Shown: piece after piece, positions 26,841-36,667 of the stretch
Layout: the number at the start of each line of letters is the position of its first letter
Numbering within the stretch: the stretch's first letter is position 1
Assembly (NCBI RefSeq): GCF_023715785.1
Contig: NZ_JAMBOX010000009.1
Coordinates: forward strand, 62,001 to 126,000
Source: Neobacillus niacini
Lineage (GTDB): Bacteria; Bacillota; Bacilli; Bacillales; Cytobacillaceae
Reading direction: 5' to 3'
DNA: 64,000 nucleotides
The notes under the pieces: generated by a model
Database searches by the model: none
Told to the model about the DNA's origin: nothing
What the model saw: the letters and a program-made list of their open reading frames with translations, nothing else
Position numbers and translations under genes: made by a program

Positions 26841-27551
26841 ATGAAACGGAACATACTCGGAATATTATTGGCCATTACGATAGTACTCTTGTCCGGCTGC
26901 CTATACCCGAAAGAAGATTTGGCACAAAATAAAATTCCGTATAAGGATCAAATCCAGTCCGTTCAAACAGCGGTGGATCAATTTAGAGAGGACAATGGGG
27001 GAATTCTGCCGATTAAGACAAAGGAAGCCGATACGCCAATATATCAAAAATATCTAATTGATTTTAAAAAAATCTCCCCAAAATACTTGGCGGAGCCTCC
27101 GGGTAATGCGTTTGAAAGCGGCGGCGTTTTCCAATATGTGCTTGTCGATGTGGAGACGAATCCGACGGTAAAAGTTTTCGATTTAAGGATAGCTGAAACG
27201 ATTCGTGAAATTAATCTGCGAATTAAATCAACAGGCTATCCTCCTTATAAGGAGGAAGTGGCCAAAAATGTTTATACCCTTGATTATAAACAGCTTGGTT
27301 ATAAGGAAGCCCCTGTAGCGGTAAGCCCTTACTCTAATCAAAATCTATCGTTTGTGATATCGGGGCATGCCGAAGTGTTTGTTGATTATCGTCCGGACCT
27401 TTATCAGGTTCTTAAAAATACGGAGCAACATTTGAAGCCGGGTGAGGATATTCGGCCCATCTTGGTGAAGGATTCGATGTTTGTTCCCGCCTATTCCCTG
27501 CCATACACAGTGAAATCCGAAACGAAAGAACCTGTTTTTATGGAAGACTAA
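26841..27551 (+). CDS. yphF: Lipoprotein YphF
   Basis: 236-residue predicted lipoprotein. Residues 1-19 are a lipoprotein signal (KRN, then LGILLAITIVLLSG) with lipobox LSGC, so Cys20 would be lipidated and the rest is outside the membrane. ATG 26841 follows GGTGTGAT and gives the correct signal; a frame opening at 26805 does not. The remainder has no motif I can name. Same place as yphF of B. subtilis, upstream of spoIVA. Confidence 0.82.
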   Translation: MKRNILGILLAITIVLLSGCLYPKEDLAQNKIPYKDQIQSVQTAVDQFREDNGGILPIKTKEADTPIYQKYLIDFKKISPKYLAEPPGNAFESGGVFQYVLVDVETNPTVKVFDLRIAETIREINLRIKSTGYPPYKEEVAKNVYTLDYKQLGYKEAPVAVSPYSNQNLSFVISGHAEVFVDYRPDLYQVLKNTEQHLKPGEDIRPILVKDSMFVPAYSLPYTVKSETKEPVFMED

Positions 27552-27558
27552 ATGCTTC

Positions 27559-27623
27559 CAGCGAAAAACTCCTAGCGCTTTGGCTTTTAATTTGATCCAG
27601 CTCCGGCGCCTCCGCTTTTATTT
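27559..27623. repeat. Remnant of a dispersed repeat after yphF
   Basis: CCAGCGAAAAACTCCTAGCG to AGCTCCGGCGCCTCCGCTTTT is GC-richer than its neighbours. Read in reverse (AAAAGCGGAGGCGCCGGAGC) it resembles the piece at 18999. Confidence 0.4.
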
Positions 27624-27631
27624 TTAGTCAT

Positions 27632-27676
27632 AACCCTTTTCCTGCGAAATATATTGTAGGAGAAGGGTTTTTTTTA
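27632..27676 (+). terminator. Terminator of yphE-yphF
   Basis: 14-bp stem AACCCTTTTCCTGC/GTAGGAGAAGGGTT (27632-27645 and 27656-27669, wobble pairs only) followed by a T-run. Confidence 0.88.
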
Positions 27677-27810
27677 TGCATAAATTTGAACTCGGGTCTC
27701 CCTAGCGAAAACATAGATAGAAACCCTGCATGCCAAATAAATCAAATGGATCATGAGATAGCAGAAACAATGAAATTTAATCAAGGAGGTAAAAAATTTC
27801 GATAAAAGTG

Positions 27811-27840
27811 TCATAACACAATAGGACAACATCATAAACA
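27811..27840 (+). promoter_or_regulatory. Candidate SigE promoter of spoIVA
   Basis: TCATAAC (27811-27817) and CATAAACA (27833-27840), 15 bases apart, resemble the SigE -35 and -10 elements. spoIVA is SigE-controlled in B. subtilis. The spacer from 27677 to 27810 holds no gene that I can see. Confidence 0.5.
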
Positions 27841-27908
27841 TATATTGTCCAAAAATACCTAAATGGATGAAATTATCCCACTTTACTCTATGATCAGGAG
27901 GGGATCAC

Positions 27909-29387
27909 TTGGAAAAGGTAGATATTTTTAAAGATATTGCCGAGAGAACCGGCGGCGATATTTATTTGGGAGTAGTTGGGGCAGTAAGAACCGGAAAATC
28001 AACGTTTATTAAAAAATTTATGGAGCTTGTCGTTTTACCGAATATAGGCAGTGAGGCTGAAAGATCCCGGGCCCAGGATGAATTGCCGCAAAGCGCTGCC
28101 GGAAAGACCATCATGACCACAGAGCCTAAATTTGTGCCAAATCAAGCTGCGACCGTTCATGTCGATGAGGGGTTGAATGTCAATATTAGGCTCGTTGATT
28201 GCGTGGGCTATACCGTACCTGGGGCCAAAGGATATGAGGATGAAAATGGCCCGAGAATGATCAATACGCCTTGGTATGAAGAGCCTATTCCTTTCCATGA
28301 AGCCGCTGAAATTGGCACGAGGAAGGTCATCCAGGAGCATTCTACCATTGGGGTTGTTGTCACTACAGATGGTACAATTGGCGAGATTCCGAGAAGCAAT
28401 TATATTGAGGCTGAGGAACGGGTTATTGAAGAGCTGAAGGAAGTTGGCAAGCCGTTTATTATGGTGGTCAACAGCGCCCAGCCATATCACCCAAGCACCG
28501 AAACATTAAGGTCGGGCTTGGCGGAAAAGTATGACATTCCTGTTTTAGCTATGAGTGTTGAGAGCATGCGCGAAAGCGATGTCCTTAATGTCCTTCGTGA
28601 AGCCCTTTATGAATTCCCGGTTCTTGAAGTCAATGTCAACCTGCCTAGCTGGGTAATGGTATTAAGAGAAAATCATTGGCTTCGGGAAAGTTATCAAGAA
28701 GCCGTGAAGGAAACGGTTAAAGATATCAAGAGATTAAGAGATGTTGATCAGGTTGTCCAGCAATTCAGCGAGTATGAATTCATTGAAAGAGCTGGTCTTG
28801 CCGGGGTTGAAATGGGTTCAGGCGTCGCTGAAATTGATTTGGTTGCTCCGGATGAATTATATGATGATATATTAAAAGAAATCGTTGGGGTGGAAATCAG
28901 GGGGAAAGACCATCTCCTGGAGCTCATGCAGGACTTTGCCCATGCTAAAGCAGAGTACGACCATATTGCTGATGCACTGAAAATGGTCAAACAAACCGGA
29001 TATGGAATTGCCTCGCCGACATTGTCCGATATGAGCCTTGAGGAACCGGAAATTATTCGCCAGGGCGCTCGTTTTGGTGTAAGGCTCAAAGCGGTCGCTC
29101 CGTCCATCCATATGATTAAGGTTGATGTTGAATCAGAGTTTGCTCCAATTATCGGCACCGAAAAGCAGAGTGAAGAACTTGTCCGCTATTTGATGCAGGA
29201 CTTTGAGGATGACCCGCTGTCAATCTGGAATTCGGACATTTTTGGCCGCAGCCTCAGCTCTATCGTCCGTGAAGGGATCCAGGCCAAACTCTCGCTCATG
29301 CCTGAGAATGCCAGATATAAATTAAAAGAAACACTTGAAAGAATCATTAATGAAGGTTCAGGCGGATTAATTGCCATAATACTATAA
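27909..29387 (+). CDS. spoIVA: Stage IV sporulation protein A, coat assembly ATPase SpoIVA
   Basis: 492-residue cytoskeletal ATPase that polymerises on the forespore surface and forms the base of the spore coat. The Walker A motif is GAVRTGKST (about residues 24-32); the switch-like LVDCVGY follows near 98; the middle is helical and the C-terminus ends in the hydrophobic LIAIIL that anchors SpoIVA to SpoVM and the membrane. TTG 27909 with AGGAGGGG directly upstream. Mother-cell gene, monocistronic. Confidence 0.97.
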   Translation: MEKVDIFKDIAERTGGDIYLGVVGAVRTGKSTFIKKFMELVVLPNIGSEAERSRAQDELPQSAAGKTIMTTEPKFVPNQAATVHVDEGLNVNIRLVDCVGYTVPGAKGYEDENGPRMINTPWYEEPIPFHEAAEIGTRKVIQEHSTIGVVVTTDGTIGEIPRSNYIEAEERVIEELKEVGKPFIMVVNSAQPYHPSTETLRSGLAEKYDIPVLAMSVESMRESDVLNVLREALYEFPVLEVNVNLPSWVMVLRENHWLRESYQEAVKETVKDIKRLRDVDQVVQQFSEYEFIERAGLAGVEMGSGVAEIDLVAPDELYDDILKEIVGVEIRGKDHLLELMQDFAHAKAEYDHIADALKMVKQTGYGIASPTLSDMSLEEPEIIRQGARFGVRLKAVAPSIHMIKVDVESEFAPIIGTEKQSEELVRYLMQDFEDDPLSIWNSDIFGRSLSSIVREGIQAKLSLMPENARYKLKETLERIINEGSGGLIAIIL

Positions 29388-29390
29388 GTG

Positions 29391-29418
29391 AAGACTCCTA
29401 AAAGGGGTCTTTTTTTTA
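29391..29418 (+). terminator. Terminator of spoIVA
   Basis: Stem AAGACTCC/GGGGTCTT (29391-29398 and 29404-29411) followed by T-run. Confidence 0.85.
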
Positions 29419-29488
29419 CATGTCAGGGCAATAATGGTAGAATTTTGACGAACAAAAGAAAAGATTACCATAATTTCTTGAATTCTTC

Positions 29489-29515
29489 TTGATATGCTGT
29501 ATTGATTGTGATAAT
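29489..29515 (+). promoter_or_regulatory. Candidate distal promoter of hbs
   Basis: TTGATA (29489-29494) and TGTGATAAT (extended -10, GATAAT 29510-29515) with 15-base spacing. A hairpin AAACCCT/AGGGTTT lies downstream at about 29545-29567. No gene is visible in 29419-29718. Confidence 0.4.
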
Positions 29516-29653
29516 CTTTTAACAGACTTACGTAATAGCGCCAAACCCTTTATTCTGTAGGGTTTCACCTAGTAATGGGAATTATTGCCAAAGTGACAAA
29601 TTTGGACCGCTTTTGCAATAAAACCGCGCTCTGACGTATAGAAATTAGAAAAA

Positions 29654-29683
29654 TTGTTTAGAAATGTAGATAAGTATTGTTAT
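29654..29683 (+). promoter_or_regulatory. Candidate proximal promoter of hbs
   Basis: TTGTTT (29654-29659) and TGTTAT (29678-29683), 18 bases apart, about 35 bases before the ribosome binding site. hbs of B. subtilis is also read from two promoters. Confidence 0.4.
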
Positions 29684-29718
29684 TATCTCGTACATTTCTT
29701 TGGGAGGAGGTGAAAGGC

Positions 29719-29991
29719 ATGAACAAGACAGAACTTATTAATGCAGTAGCAGAGGCTAGCGAACTTTCTAAAAAGGACGCTACAAAAGCAGTTGATGCTG
29801 TTTTTGATGCGATTTTAGATGCTTTGAAAAATGGTGATAAGGTACAACTTATCGGTTTTGGTAACTTTGAAGTACGTGAGCGTGCAGCACGTAAAGGTCG
29901 CAACCCTCAAACAGGTGAGGAAATCGAAATCGGTGCAAGCAAGGTTCCTGCTTTCAAACCAGGCAAAGCGCTTAAAGACGCAGTAAAATAA
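29719..29991 (+). CDS. hbs: Nucleoid-associated protein HBsu
   Basis: 90-residue DNA-bending protein of the HU family. [20 protein letters not shown] start, then the conserved [20 protein letters not shown] arm and the [13 protein letters not shown] end. ATG 29719 follows GGGAGGAGGTG; an in-frame opening at 29677 overlaps the promoter. Essential in B. subtilis. Own terminator. Confidence 0.98.
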   Translation: MNKTELINAVAEASELSKKDATKAVDAVFDAILDALKNGDKVQLIGFGNFEVRERAARKGRNPQTGEEIEIGASKVPAFKPGKALKDAVK

Positions 29992-30025
29992 TTACATAAA
30001 TTATTGCTTTAAGCGAACGCTTAGG

Positions 30026-30067
30026 CAAAAAAGGTCATGGCCATAGTCCATGGCCTTTTTTCTTTTT
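30026..30067 (+). terminator. Terminator of hbs
   Basis: Stem AAAAAAGGTCATGG/CCATGGCCTTTTTT (about 30027-30040 and 30048-30061) with T-tail. Confidence 0.88.
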
Positions 30068-30164
30068 TAGCAGCTTCCGCTCTTCTTTTTTTGCTTGGTC
30101 AGAAAAGGTTATGCTAAGATGTATTTGTTAATTATACTTGTTTGGACATTAGGAGGAATTGCAC

Positions 30165-30731
30165 ATGCCAGAGGTAAATCGTGCCCAAATCGAAGAGGCG
30201 GTACGTTTAATATTAGAAGCAATAGGGGAAGATCCCAGCCGAGAAGGACTGCTTGATACACCTAAACGTGTTGCGAAAATGTATGAGGAAGTATTCAGCG
30301 GATTAAATGAGGATCCGAAACAACACTTTGAGACCATTTTCAGTGAGGATCATGAAGAACTGGTCCTTGTAAAGGATATCCCGTTTTATTCGATGTGTGA
30401 ACACCACCTGGTTCCTTTCTATGGCAAGGCGCATGTAGCCTATATCCCCCAAAATGGCCGGGTTACCGGGTTAAGCAAGCTGGCACGTGCTGTCGAGGCC
30501 GTGGCTAAAAGACCGCAGCTGCAAGAGCGGATTACAGCAACCATTGCAGACAGCATCATGGAAAAATTGGAGCCACACGGTGTCATGATCGTTGTTGAAG
30601 CAGAGCATATGTGCATGACGATGCGGGGCGTTAAAAAGCCAGGAGCCAAAACAGTTACGACCGCAGTAAGAGGAACACTTGCCGACGATACAAGCGCCCG
30701 TTCCGAAATCCTATCTTTGATAAAAAACTAA
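30165..30731 (+). CDS. folE: GTP cyclohydrolase I
   Basis: 188-residue enzyme for the first step of folate (pterin) synthesis, GTP to dihydroneopterin triphosphate; called mtrA in B. subtilis. Zinc ligands in [10 protein letters not shown] and HMCMTMRG; the substrate-binding [10 protein letters not shown] and [13 protein letters not shown] are present. ATG 30165 has AGGAGG (30151-30156) with 8-base spacing; TTG 30159 is too close. First gene of folE-mtrB. Confidence 0.97.
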   Translation: MPEVNRAQIEEAVRLILEAIGEDPSREGLLDTPKRVAKMYEEVFSGLNEDPKQHFETIFSEDHEELVLVKDIPFYSMCEHHLVPFYGKAHVAYIPQNGRVTGLSKLARAVEAVAKRPQLQERITATIADSIMEKLEPHGVMIVVEAEHMCMTMRGVKKPGAKTVTTAVRGTLADDTSARSEILSLIKN

Positions 30732-30751
30732 TTGAACATGGGGTGTTGAGG

Positions 30752-30994
30752 TTGGAGAAAAAGCAACAGCAAAATAATGATTATGTAGTCATAAAAGCAA
30801 TTGATGACGGTGTTAGTGTCATCGGCTTGACAAGAGGCTCTGACACCAGATTTCACCATTCGGAAAAGCTGGATAAGGGGGAAGTGCTCATTGCTCAGTT
30901 TACCGAGCATACCTCTGCCATCAAGATTAGAGGAAATGCAAAGATTCTTACCCAATATGGGGAAATTGACAGCGAAGTGAAACATAAACTGTAA
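30752..30994 (+). CDS. mtrB: Tryptophan RNA-binding attenuation protein TRAP (MtrB)
   Basis: 80-residue protein forming an 11-subunit ring that, with tryptophan bound, wraps RNA containing GAG/UAG repeats and attenuates trp genes. Strongly conserved core: [19 protein letters not shown], then [20 protein letters not shown] and AIKIRG, which includes the Lys and Arg that contact RNA and Trp-binding residues. TTG 30752 is the start with best site (GGGGTG 30740-30745); GTG 30743 would overlap that site. Its classic target, trpEDCFBA, is not in the aromatic operon of this window. Confidence 0.96.
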   Translation: MEKKQQQNNDYVVIKAIDDGVSVIGLTRGSDTRFHHSEKLDKGEVLIAQFTEHTSAIKIRGNAKILTQYGEIDSEVKHKL

Positions 30995-31062
30995 ACCACC
31001 ATTTAAATGGGGAGCACAAAATATTATTTATTTGTGAAATCCTGCCCACATATTTGCATTTA

Positions 31063-31071
31063 TGCTATAAT
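31063..31071 (+). promoter_or_regulatory. Extended -10 promoter of hepS-menG-hepT
   Basis: TGCTATAAT at 31063-31071 (TGn plus TATAAT), 100 bases before the start. The -35 is weak (CTGCCC, 18 bases upstream). Confidence 0.55.
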
Positions 31072-31170
31072 GGTGTTTGCGTGTTTTATTTTTAATAGGC
31101 GAGAATTTTCCTTATCAATTAGGAAATAAGAATACATAAAGACATTTTTTACTTAGGTGAAGCAAGGGTG

Positions 31171-31986
31171 ATGAGAATGCAGGATATTCGACAAAAATTT
31201 TCAACAATTAAACAGAAAGTCGAACATAGTGTTTTTGACACGTACTTGCTAAATTATATTGAAACACCGGTCATTGACGAGGATAAGCTTCTTATCCTCA
31301 TCTCCCTTCTGGACCGGCTTGATTTGCCTTTTGATGTAATGGAAAATTACGTTTTATCAACCATGCTGGTTCAAACTGCTCTTGACACTCATGAACAAAT
31401 ATCTGAAATTACAGATGAAAAAAGCCGTCAGCTTACTGTTCTAGCCGGTGATTATTATAGCGGCCTTTATTATAAGCTCCTTGCTGAGTCGGAGGATATA
31501 CTCGTTATTAATGTTCTATCTCAAGGAATTAAAGAAATCAATGAGCATAAAATAACAGTTTATTACAAGGAGACGGCAGATTTAGAGAAGTTGATGACAA
31601 GCATGATGATGATTGAAAGTTCATTAATAACAAAGCTTTCTGCGTACTTTACCACCGATCATTGGAACGAGGTTATTACAAACTTCCTGCTGTTTAAGCG
31701 GTTAGTAAAAGAACAGAGCCAATTTATACAGACCGGAAGTTCATTTCTATTTGATGCCATGAAGAAAATACTGTTTCCTTCCTCTGAATTCACTTTTACA
31801 GAACTCACCAGCGGACAAAAAAATCAGCTGTTAAGCATTTGCGGTCTGCAAATTGAGCGGTCAAAGAGTACGGTTGAGAAAGGTATTTCCATTAACCCGT
31901 TCTTAAATCCGTTTCTTGAAAGCAAAATAACCGGCCTGTTAAACCAATATCAGCCATATGCGAAATCTTTTGTGGAAGAAGGGTAA
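31171..31986 (+). CDS. hepS: Heptaprenyl diphosphate synthase component I
   Basis: 271-residue regulatory subunit (gerCA) of the two-part heptaprenyl diphosphate synthase that makes the menaquinone side chain with HepT. The family is poorly conserved; visible features are the helical layout, [17 protein letters not shown], and the constant position before menG and hepT. It lacks Asp-rich catalytic motifs, as expected. ATG 31171; GTG 31168 is an alternative. The menG start follows after 4 bases. Confidence 0.92.
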   Translation: MRMQDIRQKFSTIKQKVEHSVFDTYLLNYIETPVIDEDKLLILISLLDRLDLPFDVMENYVLSTMLVQTALDTHEQISEITDEKSRQLTVLAGDYYSGLYYKLLAESEDILVINVLSQGIKEINEHKITVYYKETADLEKLMTSMMMIESSLITKLSAYFTTDHWNEVITNFLLFKRLVKEQSQFIQTGSSFLFDAMKKILFPSSEFTFTELTSGQKNQLLSICGLQIERSKSTVEKGISINPFLNPFLESKITGLLNQYQPYAKSFVEEG

Positions 31987-31990
31987 AATA

Positions 31991-32692
31991 ATGCAACAGT
32001 CAAAAGAACAGCGAGTTCATAAAGTGTTTGAAAAAATCTCCGAAGACTACGACAAAATGAACTCAGTGATCAGTTTTCAGCAGCATATAAGATGGCGGAA
32101 GGATACGATGAACCGTATGAATGTCCAGCCAGGGTCAAAAGCACTTGATGTCTGCTGTGGTACTGCTGATTGGACTATTGCCCTCGCAGAGGCTGTAGGC
32201 CCTTACGGTGAAGTGACAGGACTGGACTTTAGCCAAAATATGCTTAATGTTGGAAAGGAAAAGGTTACCCGTCTTGGGTTGAATCAAGTGAAATTAATCC
32301 ATGGAAATGCGATGGAGCTCCCGTTTCCCGATAATAGCTTTGATTATGTCACCATCGGTTTCGGGTTAAGAAATGTTCCGGACTATCTCCAGGTTCTAAA
32401 GGAAATGCACCGGGTGGTGAAGCCTGGAGGACTTGCCGTATGCCTTGAAACATCTCAGCCTACCTTAATTGGATACCGGCAATTATTCTTTTTCTATTTC
32501 CGCTATATTATGCCTATATTTGGAAAATTATTTGCAAAAAGTTACGGGGAATATTCATGGCTCCAAGAATCAGCGCGCGATTTTCCTGGTATGAAAGAAT
32601 TAGCCCGGATGTTTGAGCAGGCTGGGTTTAAAAATGTGAAATATAGACCGTACAGCGGCGGTGCAGCAGCTGTTCATATCGGCAAAAAATAA
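31991..32692 (+). CDS. menG: Demethylmenaquinone methyltransferase MenG
   Basis: 233-residue SAM-dependent C-methyltransferase (UbiE/MenG family), last step of menaquinone synthesis. SAM motif [11 protein letters not shown] (about 48-58), GLDFSQNML, then the family signatures [13 protein letters not shown] and [13 protein letters not shown]. The start [20 protein letters not shown] at ATG 31991 has GAAGAAGGG upstream and gives the standard length; an opening at 31958 is within hepS. Confidence 0.97.
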   Translation: MQQSKEQRVHKVFEKISEDYDKMNSVISFQQHIRWRKDTMNRMNVQPGSKALDVCCGTADWTIALAEAVGPYGEVTGLDFSQNMLNVGKEKVTRLGLNQVKLIHGNAMELPFPDNSFDYVTIGFGLRNVPDYLQVLKEMHRVVKPGGLAVCLETSQPTLIGYRQLFFFYFRYIMPIFGKLFAKSYGEYSWLQESARDFPGMKELARMFEQAGFKNVKYRPYSGGAAAVHIGKK

Positions 32693-32729
32693 TTTAAAAC
32701 TTGACAGGAAAAAAGCAGGGTGAATACAA

Positions 32730-33692
32730 ATGAAATTAAAAATGATGTATTCATTTTTGAATTCGGATATTAACTTAATTGAGAAAAAACTTGAAGAGAC
32801 AATTCAACCTGAGTCTCTGCTTTTGCAACAGGCTTCCATGCATACATTACAAGCCGGGGGAAAGAGAATTCGTCCTGTTTTTGTTTTGCTTGCCGGTAAA
32901 TTTGGCCATTATGATATCAACGTAATGAAAAATGTTGCAGTGGCACTTGAATTAATTCATATGGCCTCGCTCGTCCATGATGATGTAATAGATGATGCTG
33001 ATTTGCGCAGAGGCCAGCCAACTGTTAAATCAAAATGGGATAATAAAGTGGCCATGTACACGGGGGATTACGTGTTTGCTCTCGCCATTGAATTAATGAC
33101 CAATATTAATAAACCGTTAGCCCATAAAATCCTTGCTGATACGATTGTTGAAGTTTCGGTGGGAGAAATTCAACAATTTAAAGATAAATACCGCTTTAAT
33201 CAAAATTTGAGGGATTATCTCAGAAGAATCAAACGAAAAACCGCCTTGCTAATAGCTGCGAGCTGCCAGTTGGGGGCAATTGCCGCGGATGTCGAGGAAT
33301 CGATTCATCGGAAGCTGTTTCGCTTTGGTTATTATGTTGGGATGTCGTTTCAAATTACCGATGATATTCTCGATTTTACGGCTACCGAAGAGGAACTCGG
33401 GAAACCGGCAGGAAGCGACCTCCTGCAAGGGAATATTACGCTCCCGGCATTGTTAGCCATGGAAAATGAAGCGGCAAGGAAAGTAATTGAAAAAGTAAAC
33501 GACCATACCTCCCCCTCAGACATAAAAAATATCATCTCCCTGATTAAGGAAACGGATGCCATCGCAAGGTCTGTTGAACTCAGCGACTTATATTTATCCA
33601 AAGCGATTGCTATCTTGGAAGAGCTCCCGGCTAATAAGGCCAGAAAAGCGCTCCGCGATATCGCCAAATATATCGGAAGACGCAAATTCTGA
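32730..33692 (+). CDS. hepT: Heptaprenyl diphosphate synthase component II
   Basis: 320-residue catalytic subunit (gerCC), a trans-prenyltransferase that extends farnesyl diphosphate. First Asp-rich motif DDVIDD (about 89-94), with GGKRIRP upstream, and second Asp-rich motif DDILDF (about 210-215). Works with HepS. Last gene of hepS-menG-hepT. Confidence 0.96.
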   Translation: MKLKMMYSFLNSDINLIEKKLEETIQPESLLLQQASMHTLQAGGKRIRPVFVLLAGKFGHYDINVMKNVAVALELIHMASLVHDDVIDDADLRRGQPTVKSKWDNKVAMYTGDYVFALAIELMTNINKPLAHKILADTIVEVSVGEIQQFKDKYRFNQNLRDYLRRIKRKTALLIAASCQLGAIAADVEESIHRKLFRFGYYVGMSFQITDDILDFTATEEELGKPAGSDLLQGNITLPALLAMENEAARKVIEKVNDHTSPSDIKNIISLIKETDAIARSVELSDLYLSKAIAILEELPANKARKALRDIAKYIGRRKF

Positions 33693-33715
33693 TGCGCTTC
33701 CACTTTTCAACATCC

Positions 33716-33744
33716 TTGTAAAATATTCTAAACAATGTTACTAT
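33716..33744 (+). promoter_or_regulatory. Promoter of ndk
   Basis: TTGTAA (33716-33721) and TACTAT (33739-33744), spacing 17. Confidence 0.6.
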
Positions 33745-33801
33745 TTTCGTGGATTGTTCTTAGTAAACAATCATATACATAATTGTTTAGGAGTGGGATG
33801 A

Positions 33802-34248
33802 ATGGAAAGAACATTTTTAATGGTTAAACCGGATGGCGTTCAGCGCAACCTAATTGGGGAAATTGTAGCTCGTTTTGAAAAAAAAGGTTTCCAGCTTGTT
33901 GGGGCAAAATTAATGCAAATTCCAACTGAGCTTGCCCAGGAGCATTATGGTGAGCATAAAGAGCGTCCATTCTTTGGCGAGCTGGTTGACTTTATCACTT
34001 CCGGTCCGGTATTTGCGATGGTCTGGCAGGGGGAAAACGTAATTGCAACTGCACGGCAAATGATGGGATCGACTAACCCTAAAGATGCTGCACCGGGAAC
34101 CATTCGTGGTGACTTTGGCCTAACAGTCGGCAAAAACGTCATTCACGGTTCTGACTCACCTGCAAGCGCAACCCGCGAAATCGGCCTATTCTTTAATGAG
34201 TCTGAGTTGGTTGAGTATTCAAAGTTAGTGAATGAATGGATTTATTAA
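33802..34248 (+). CDS. ndk: Nucleoside diphosphate kinase
   Basis: 148-residue enzyme that equalises nucleoside triphosphates through a phospho-histidine. The active-site His is H115 in [10 protein letters not shown]. Family start [29 protein letters not shown] precedes ATG 33802. Own terminator follows. In B. subtilis cheR comes next; here chorismate synthase does. Confidence 0.98.
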   Translation: MERTFLMVKPDGVQRNLIGEIVARFEKKGFQLVGAKLMQIPTELAQEHYGEHKERPFFGELVDFITSGPVFAMVWQGENVIATARQMMGSTNPKDAAPGTIRGDFGLTVGKNVIHGSDSPASATREIGLFFNESELVEYSKLVNEWIY

Positions 34249-34258
34249 TCCTATTCAC

Positions 34259-34292
34259 AAGGCACTTGTATTCTTAATACAGGTGTCTTTTT
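34259..34292 (+). terminator. Terminator of ndk
   Basis: Stem AAGGCACTTGTA/TACAGGTGTCTT (34259-34270 and 34278-34289, wobbles) and T-run. Confidence 0.85.
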
Positions 34293-34405
34293 GTATGCGG
34301 ATACAAAAATTAATTTCGCTTTTCTGAATTATTCCACTATGTTAATGCCCTTAAAATATGTTATATTGATACATAATTCTTTAATGAGTTGAAGGGGGAA
34401 AGAGA

Positions 34406-35584
34406 ATGGGTTTAAGATATTTGACAGCCGGTGAATCTCATGGACCGCAGCTGACGACCATTTTGGAGGGATTCCCTGCAGGGATGCCGTTAGTCGCGGA
34501 AGATATCAACAATGAACTTTCCAGACGGCAAAAAGGGTATGGCCGGGGAAGAAGAATGCAAATTGAAAAAGATACCGTTGAAATCATGTCAGGCGTAAGA
34601 CATGGGTCTACACTCGGTTCCCCGATTGCTCTTGTTGTAAAAAACAATGACTGGAAGCATTGGACTAAGATCATGGGACAAGAACCACTTGAAGATGTAG
34701 AAGCGGATGAAGTAAAACGCAAAGTCAGCCGTCCCCGTCCGGGACATGCGGATTTAAATGGGGCGATTAAATATGGCCACCGAGATATGAGAAACGTCCT
34801 TGAACGTTCATCAGCCCGCGAGACAACCGTCAGGGTTGCTGCAGGTGCGGCCGCAAAAAAACTCCTGTCATTAGTCGGTGTCAATATTACGTCCTATGTT
34901 GTCGAGATTGGCGGGATTAAAGCAAGCGTGGATCCCTCCTTAAGTTTGGAAGAGTTAAAGGAGCGATCGGAAAACTCGCCAGTCCGAACGGTCGACTTGA
35001 ATGTCGAACAGGAAATGATGAAAGCCATTGATGAGGCCAAGCAAAACGGAGATTCCATTGGCGGTGTTGTCGAAGTTATTGCGGAAGGCATGCCTGCCGG
35101 AGTTGGCAGCTATGTTCATTATGACCGCAAATTGGATGCGAAATTGGCTGCAGCCATCGTGAGCATCAACGCCTTTAAAGGGGTTGAGATTGGCATTGGT
35201 TTTGAGGCGGCACGCAAACCTGGCAGTGAAGTCCATGATGAGATCGCATGGGATCCTGCCGAGGGGTATTACCGGAAAACCAACCGCCTTGGCGGTTTTG
35301 AAGGCGGTATGACTACCGGCATGCCTGTTGTAGTAAGGGGTGTGATGAAGCCGATTCCTACGCTTTATAAGCCGTTAATGAGTGTAGATATTGACACAAA
35401 GGAGCCGTTTTCAGCAAGTGTTGAACGTTCCGACAGCTGTGCAGTGCCGGCAGCGGCCGTAGTCGCGGAAGCTGTTGTCGCATGGGAGCTTGCCAGTGCC
35501 TTAGTTGATCAATTCAACAGCGACCGATTTTCCGCCTTTGCCGAGGAAATTAAAAAGCATCGTGCCTATGCGAGGGAATTTTAA
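34406..35584 (+). CDS. aroF: Chorismate synthase
   Basis: 392-residue FMN-dependent enzyme (aroF in B. subtilis, aroC in E. coli naming) that forms chorismate from EPSP. Conserved signatures GESHGPQL (about 8-15), [20 protein letters not shown] (about 111-130), [16 protein letters not shown] and the C-terminal [17 protein letters not shown] before ATG 34406. First gene of the aromatic operon; its stop is followed by ATG of aroB with no gap. Confidence 0.97.
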   Translation: MGLRYLTAGESHGPQLTTILEGFPAGMPLVAEDINNELSRRQKGYGRGRRMQIEKDTVEIMSGVRHGSTLGSPIALVVKNNDWKHWTKIMGQEPLEDVEADEVKRKVSRPRPGHADLNGAIKYGHRDMRNVLERSSARETTVRVAAGAAAKKLLSLVGVNITSYVVEIGGIKASVDPSLSLEELKERSENSPVRTVDLNVEQEMMKAIDEAKQNGDSIGGVVEVIAEGMPAGVGSYVHYDRKLDAKLAAAIVSINAFKGVEIGIGFEAARKPGSEVHDEIAWDPAEGYYRKTNRLGGFEGGMTTGMPVVVRGVMKPIPTLYKPLMSVDIDTKEPFSASVERSDSCAVPAAAVVAEAVVAWELASALVDQFNSDRFSAFAEEIKKHRAYAREF

Positions 35585-36655
35585 ATGGCAACGCTAGAAA
35601 TCCAAACTGAGTCCAAACAATATCAGGTCTTTGTCGAAGAAGGGGTTCGAAACGATATTCGCTCGTTTTTAACCAATCATTTTCCCGCACTGACTAGAAT
35701 ATTAATTATTACGGATGAAACGGTCTCTAAGCTGCATCTGGAGAGATTATTGGCAGCACTGGACCCATTAAGGCCGCTTGTTTTTACCGCACCAGGCGGA
35801 GAAAATGCCAAAACCTTTGATGTTTACTATGACGCTTTATCGACCGCTCTTGAAAGCCGGCTTGACCGGAAGTCGGTTATTTTGTCATTAGGCGGCGGGG
35901 CGGTTGGAGATTTGGCCGGATTTGTGGCAGCGACTTACATGAGGGGAATTCCGTTTATTCAAATTCCAACGACTATTCTTGCTCATGACAGTGCTATCGG
36001 CGGCAAGACAGCCATCAATCACCCGCTGGGCAAGAATATGATCGGTGCTTTTTATCAGCCTGAGGCAGTGTTTTATGATTTGGACTTTCTTAAAACACTC
36101 CCGCCCCAAGAAGTTCGCTCCGGCTTCGCGGAAGTAATTAAACATGCGTTGATTTTTGATCCTGATTTTTATGATTGGCTTAATGCGAATATTGCTGACC
36201 TGAATAAGATCAGCATGGAGCAATTATCACAGTGTCTGATAAAAGGGATTTTGATTAAAAATGAATTTGTCAGCCGCGATGAACGGGAACAAGGAGTTCG
36301 CGCCTACCTCAATTTTGGGCATACATTGGGACATGCCATTGAGGCTGAAATGGGCTACGGTAACTTTACCCATGGAGAGTCCGTCATGATTGGAATGGTA
36401 TTTGCTTTAAAGCTAAGTATTGAAAGGGCAGGGCTGGCATTTAAATTGGAAGAATTTATTGATTGGATAACCCGACTTGGGTATATCAGTGAAGTTCCAG
36501 CCAGCCTTTCACACGAAAAGTTACTGAGAAAAATGAAACAGGATAAAAAGTCAGTCGGCGAGTCGGTTCGCTTTGTATTGCTTGAAAAGGTAGGGGAGCC
36601 TATCGTTCAAACAATCTCCGATTCTGATTTATTGGAAAAGCTGAAGGACTATTAA
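35585..36655 (+). CDS. aroB: 3-dehydroquinate synthase
   Basis: 356-residue NAD- and zinc-dependent enzyme, second step of the shikimate pathway. GGGAVGDLAGFVAATYMRG (about 99-117) binds NAD; metal ligands lie in RSGFAEVIKH (about 178-187) and the two His blocks NFGHTLGHAIE (about 240-250) and THGE. Starts directly at the aroF stop, so translation is coupled. Confidence 0.97.
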   Translation: MATLEIQTESKQYQVFVEEGVRNDIRSFLTNHFPALTRILIITDETVSKLHLERLLAALDPLRPLVFTAPGGENAKTFDVYYDALSTALESRLDRKSVILSLGGGAVGDLAGFVAATYMRGIPFIQIPTTILAHDSAIGGKTAINHPLGKNMIGAFYQPEAVFYDLDFLKTLPPQEVRSGFAEVIKHALIFDPDFYDWLNANIADLNKISMEQLSQCLIKGILIKNEFVSRDEREQGVRAYLNFGHTLGHAIEAEMGYGNFTHGESVMIGMVFALKLSIERAGLAFKLEEFIDWITRLGYISEVPASLSHEKLLRKMKQDKKSVGESVRFVLLEKVGEPIVQTISDSDLLEKLKDY

Positions 36656-36667
36656 CAAGGGGGAATA

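Noticed and set aside
27784-27815. Strong Shine-Dalgarno AAGGAGGT at 27784 upstream of spoIVA
   Set aside because: No ATG, GTG or TTG occurs at usable distance and the frame closes after six codons.
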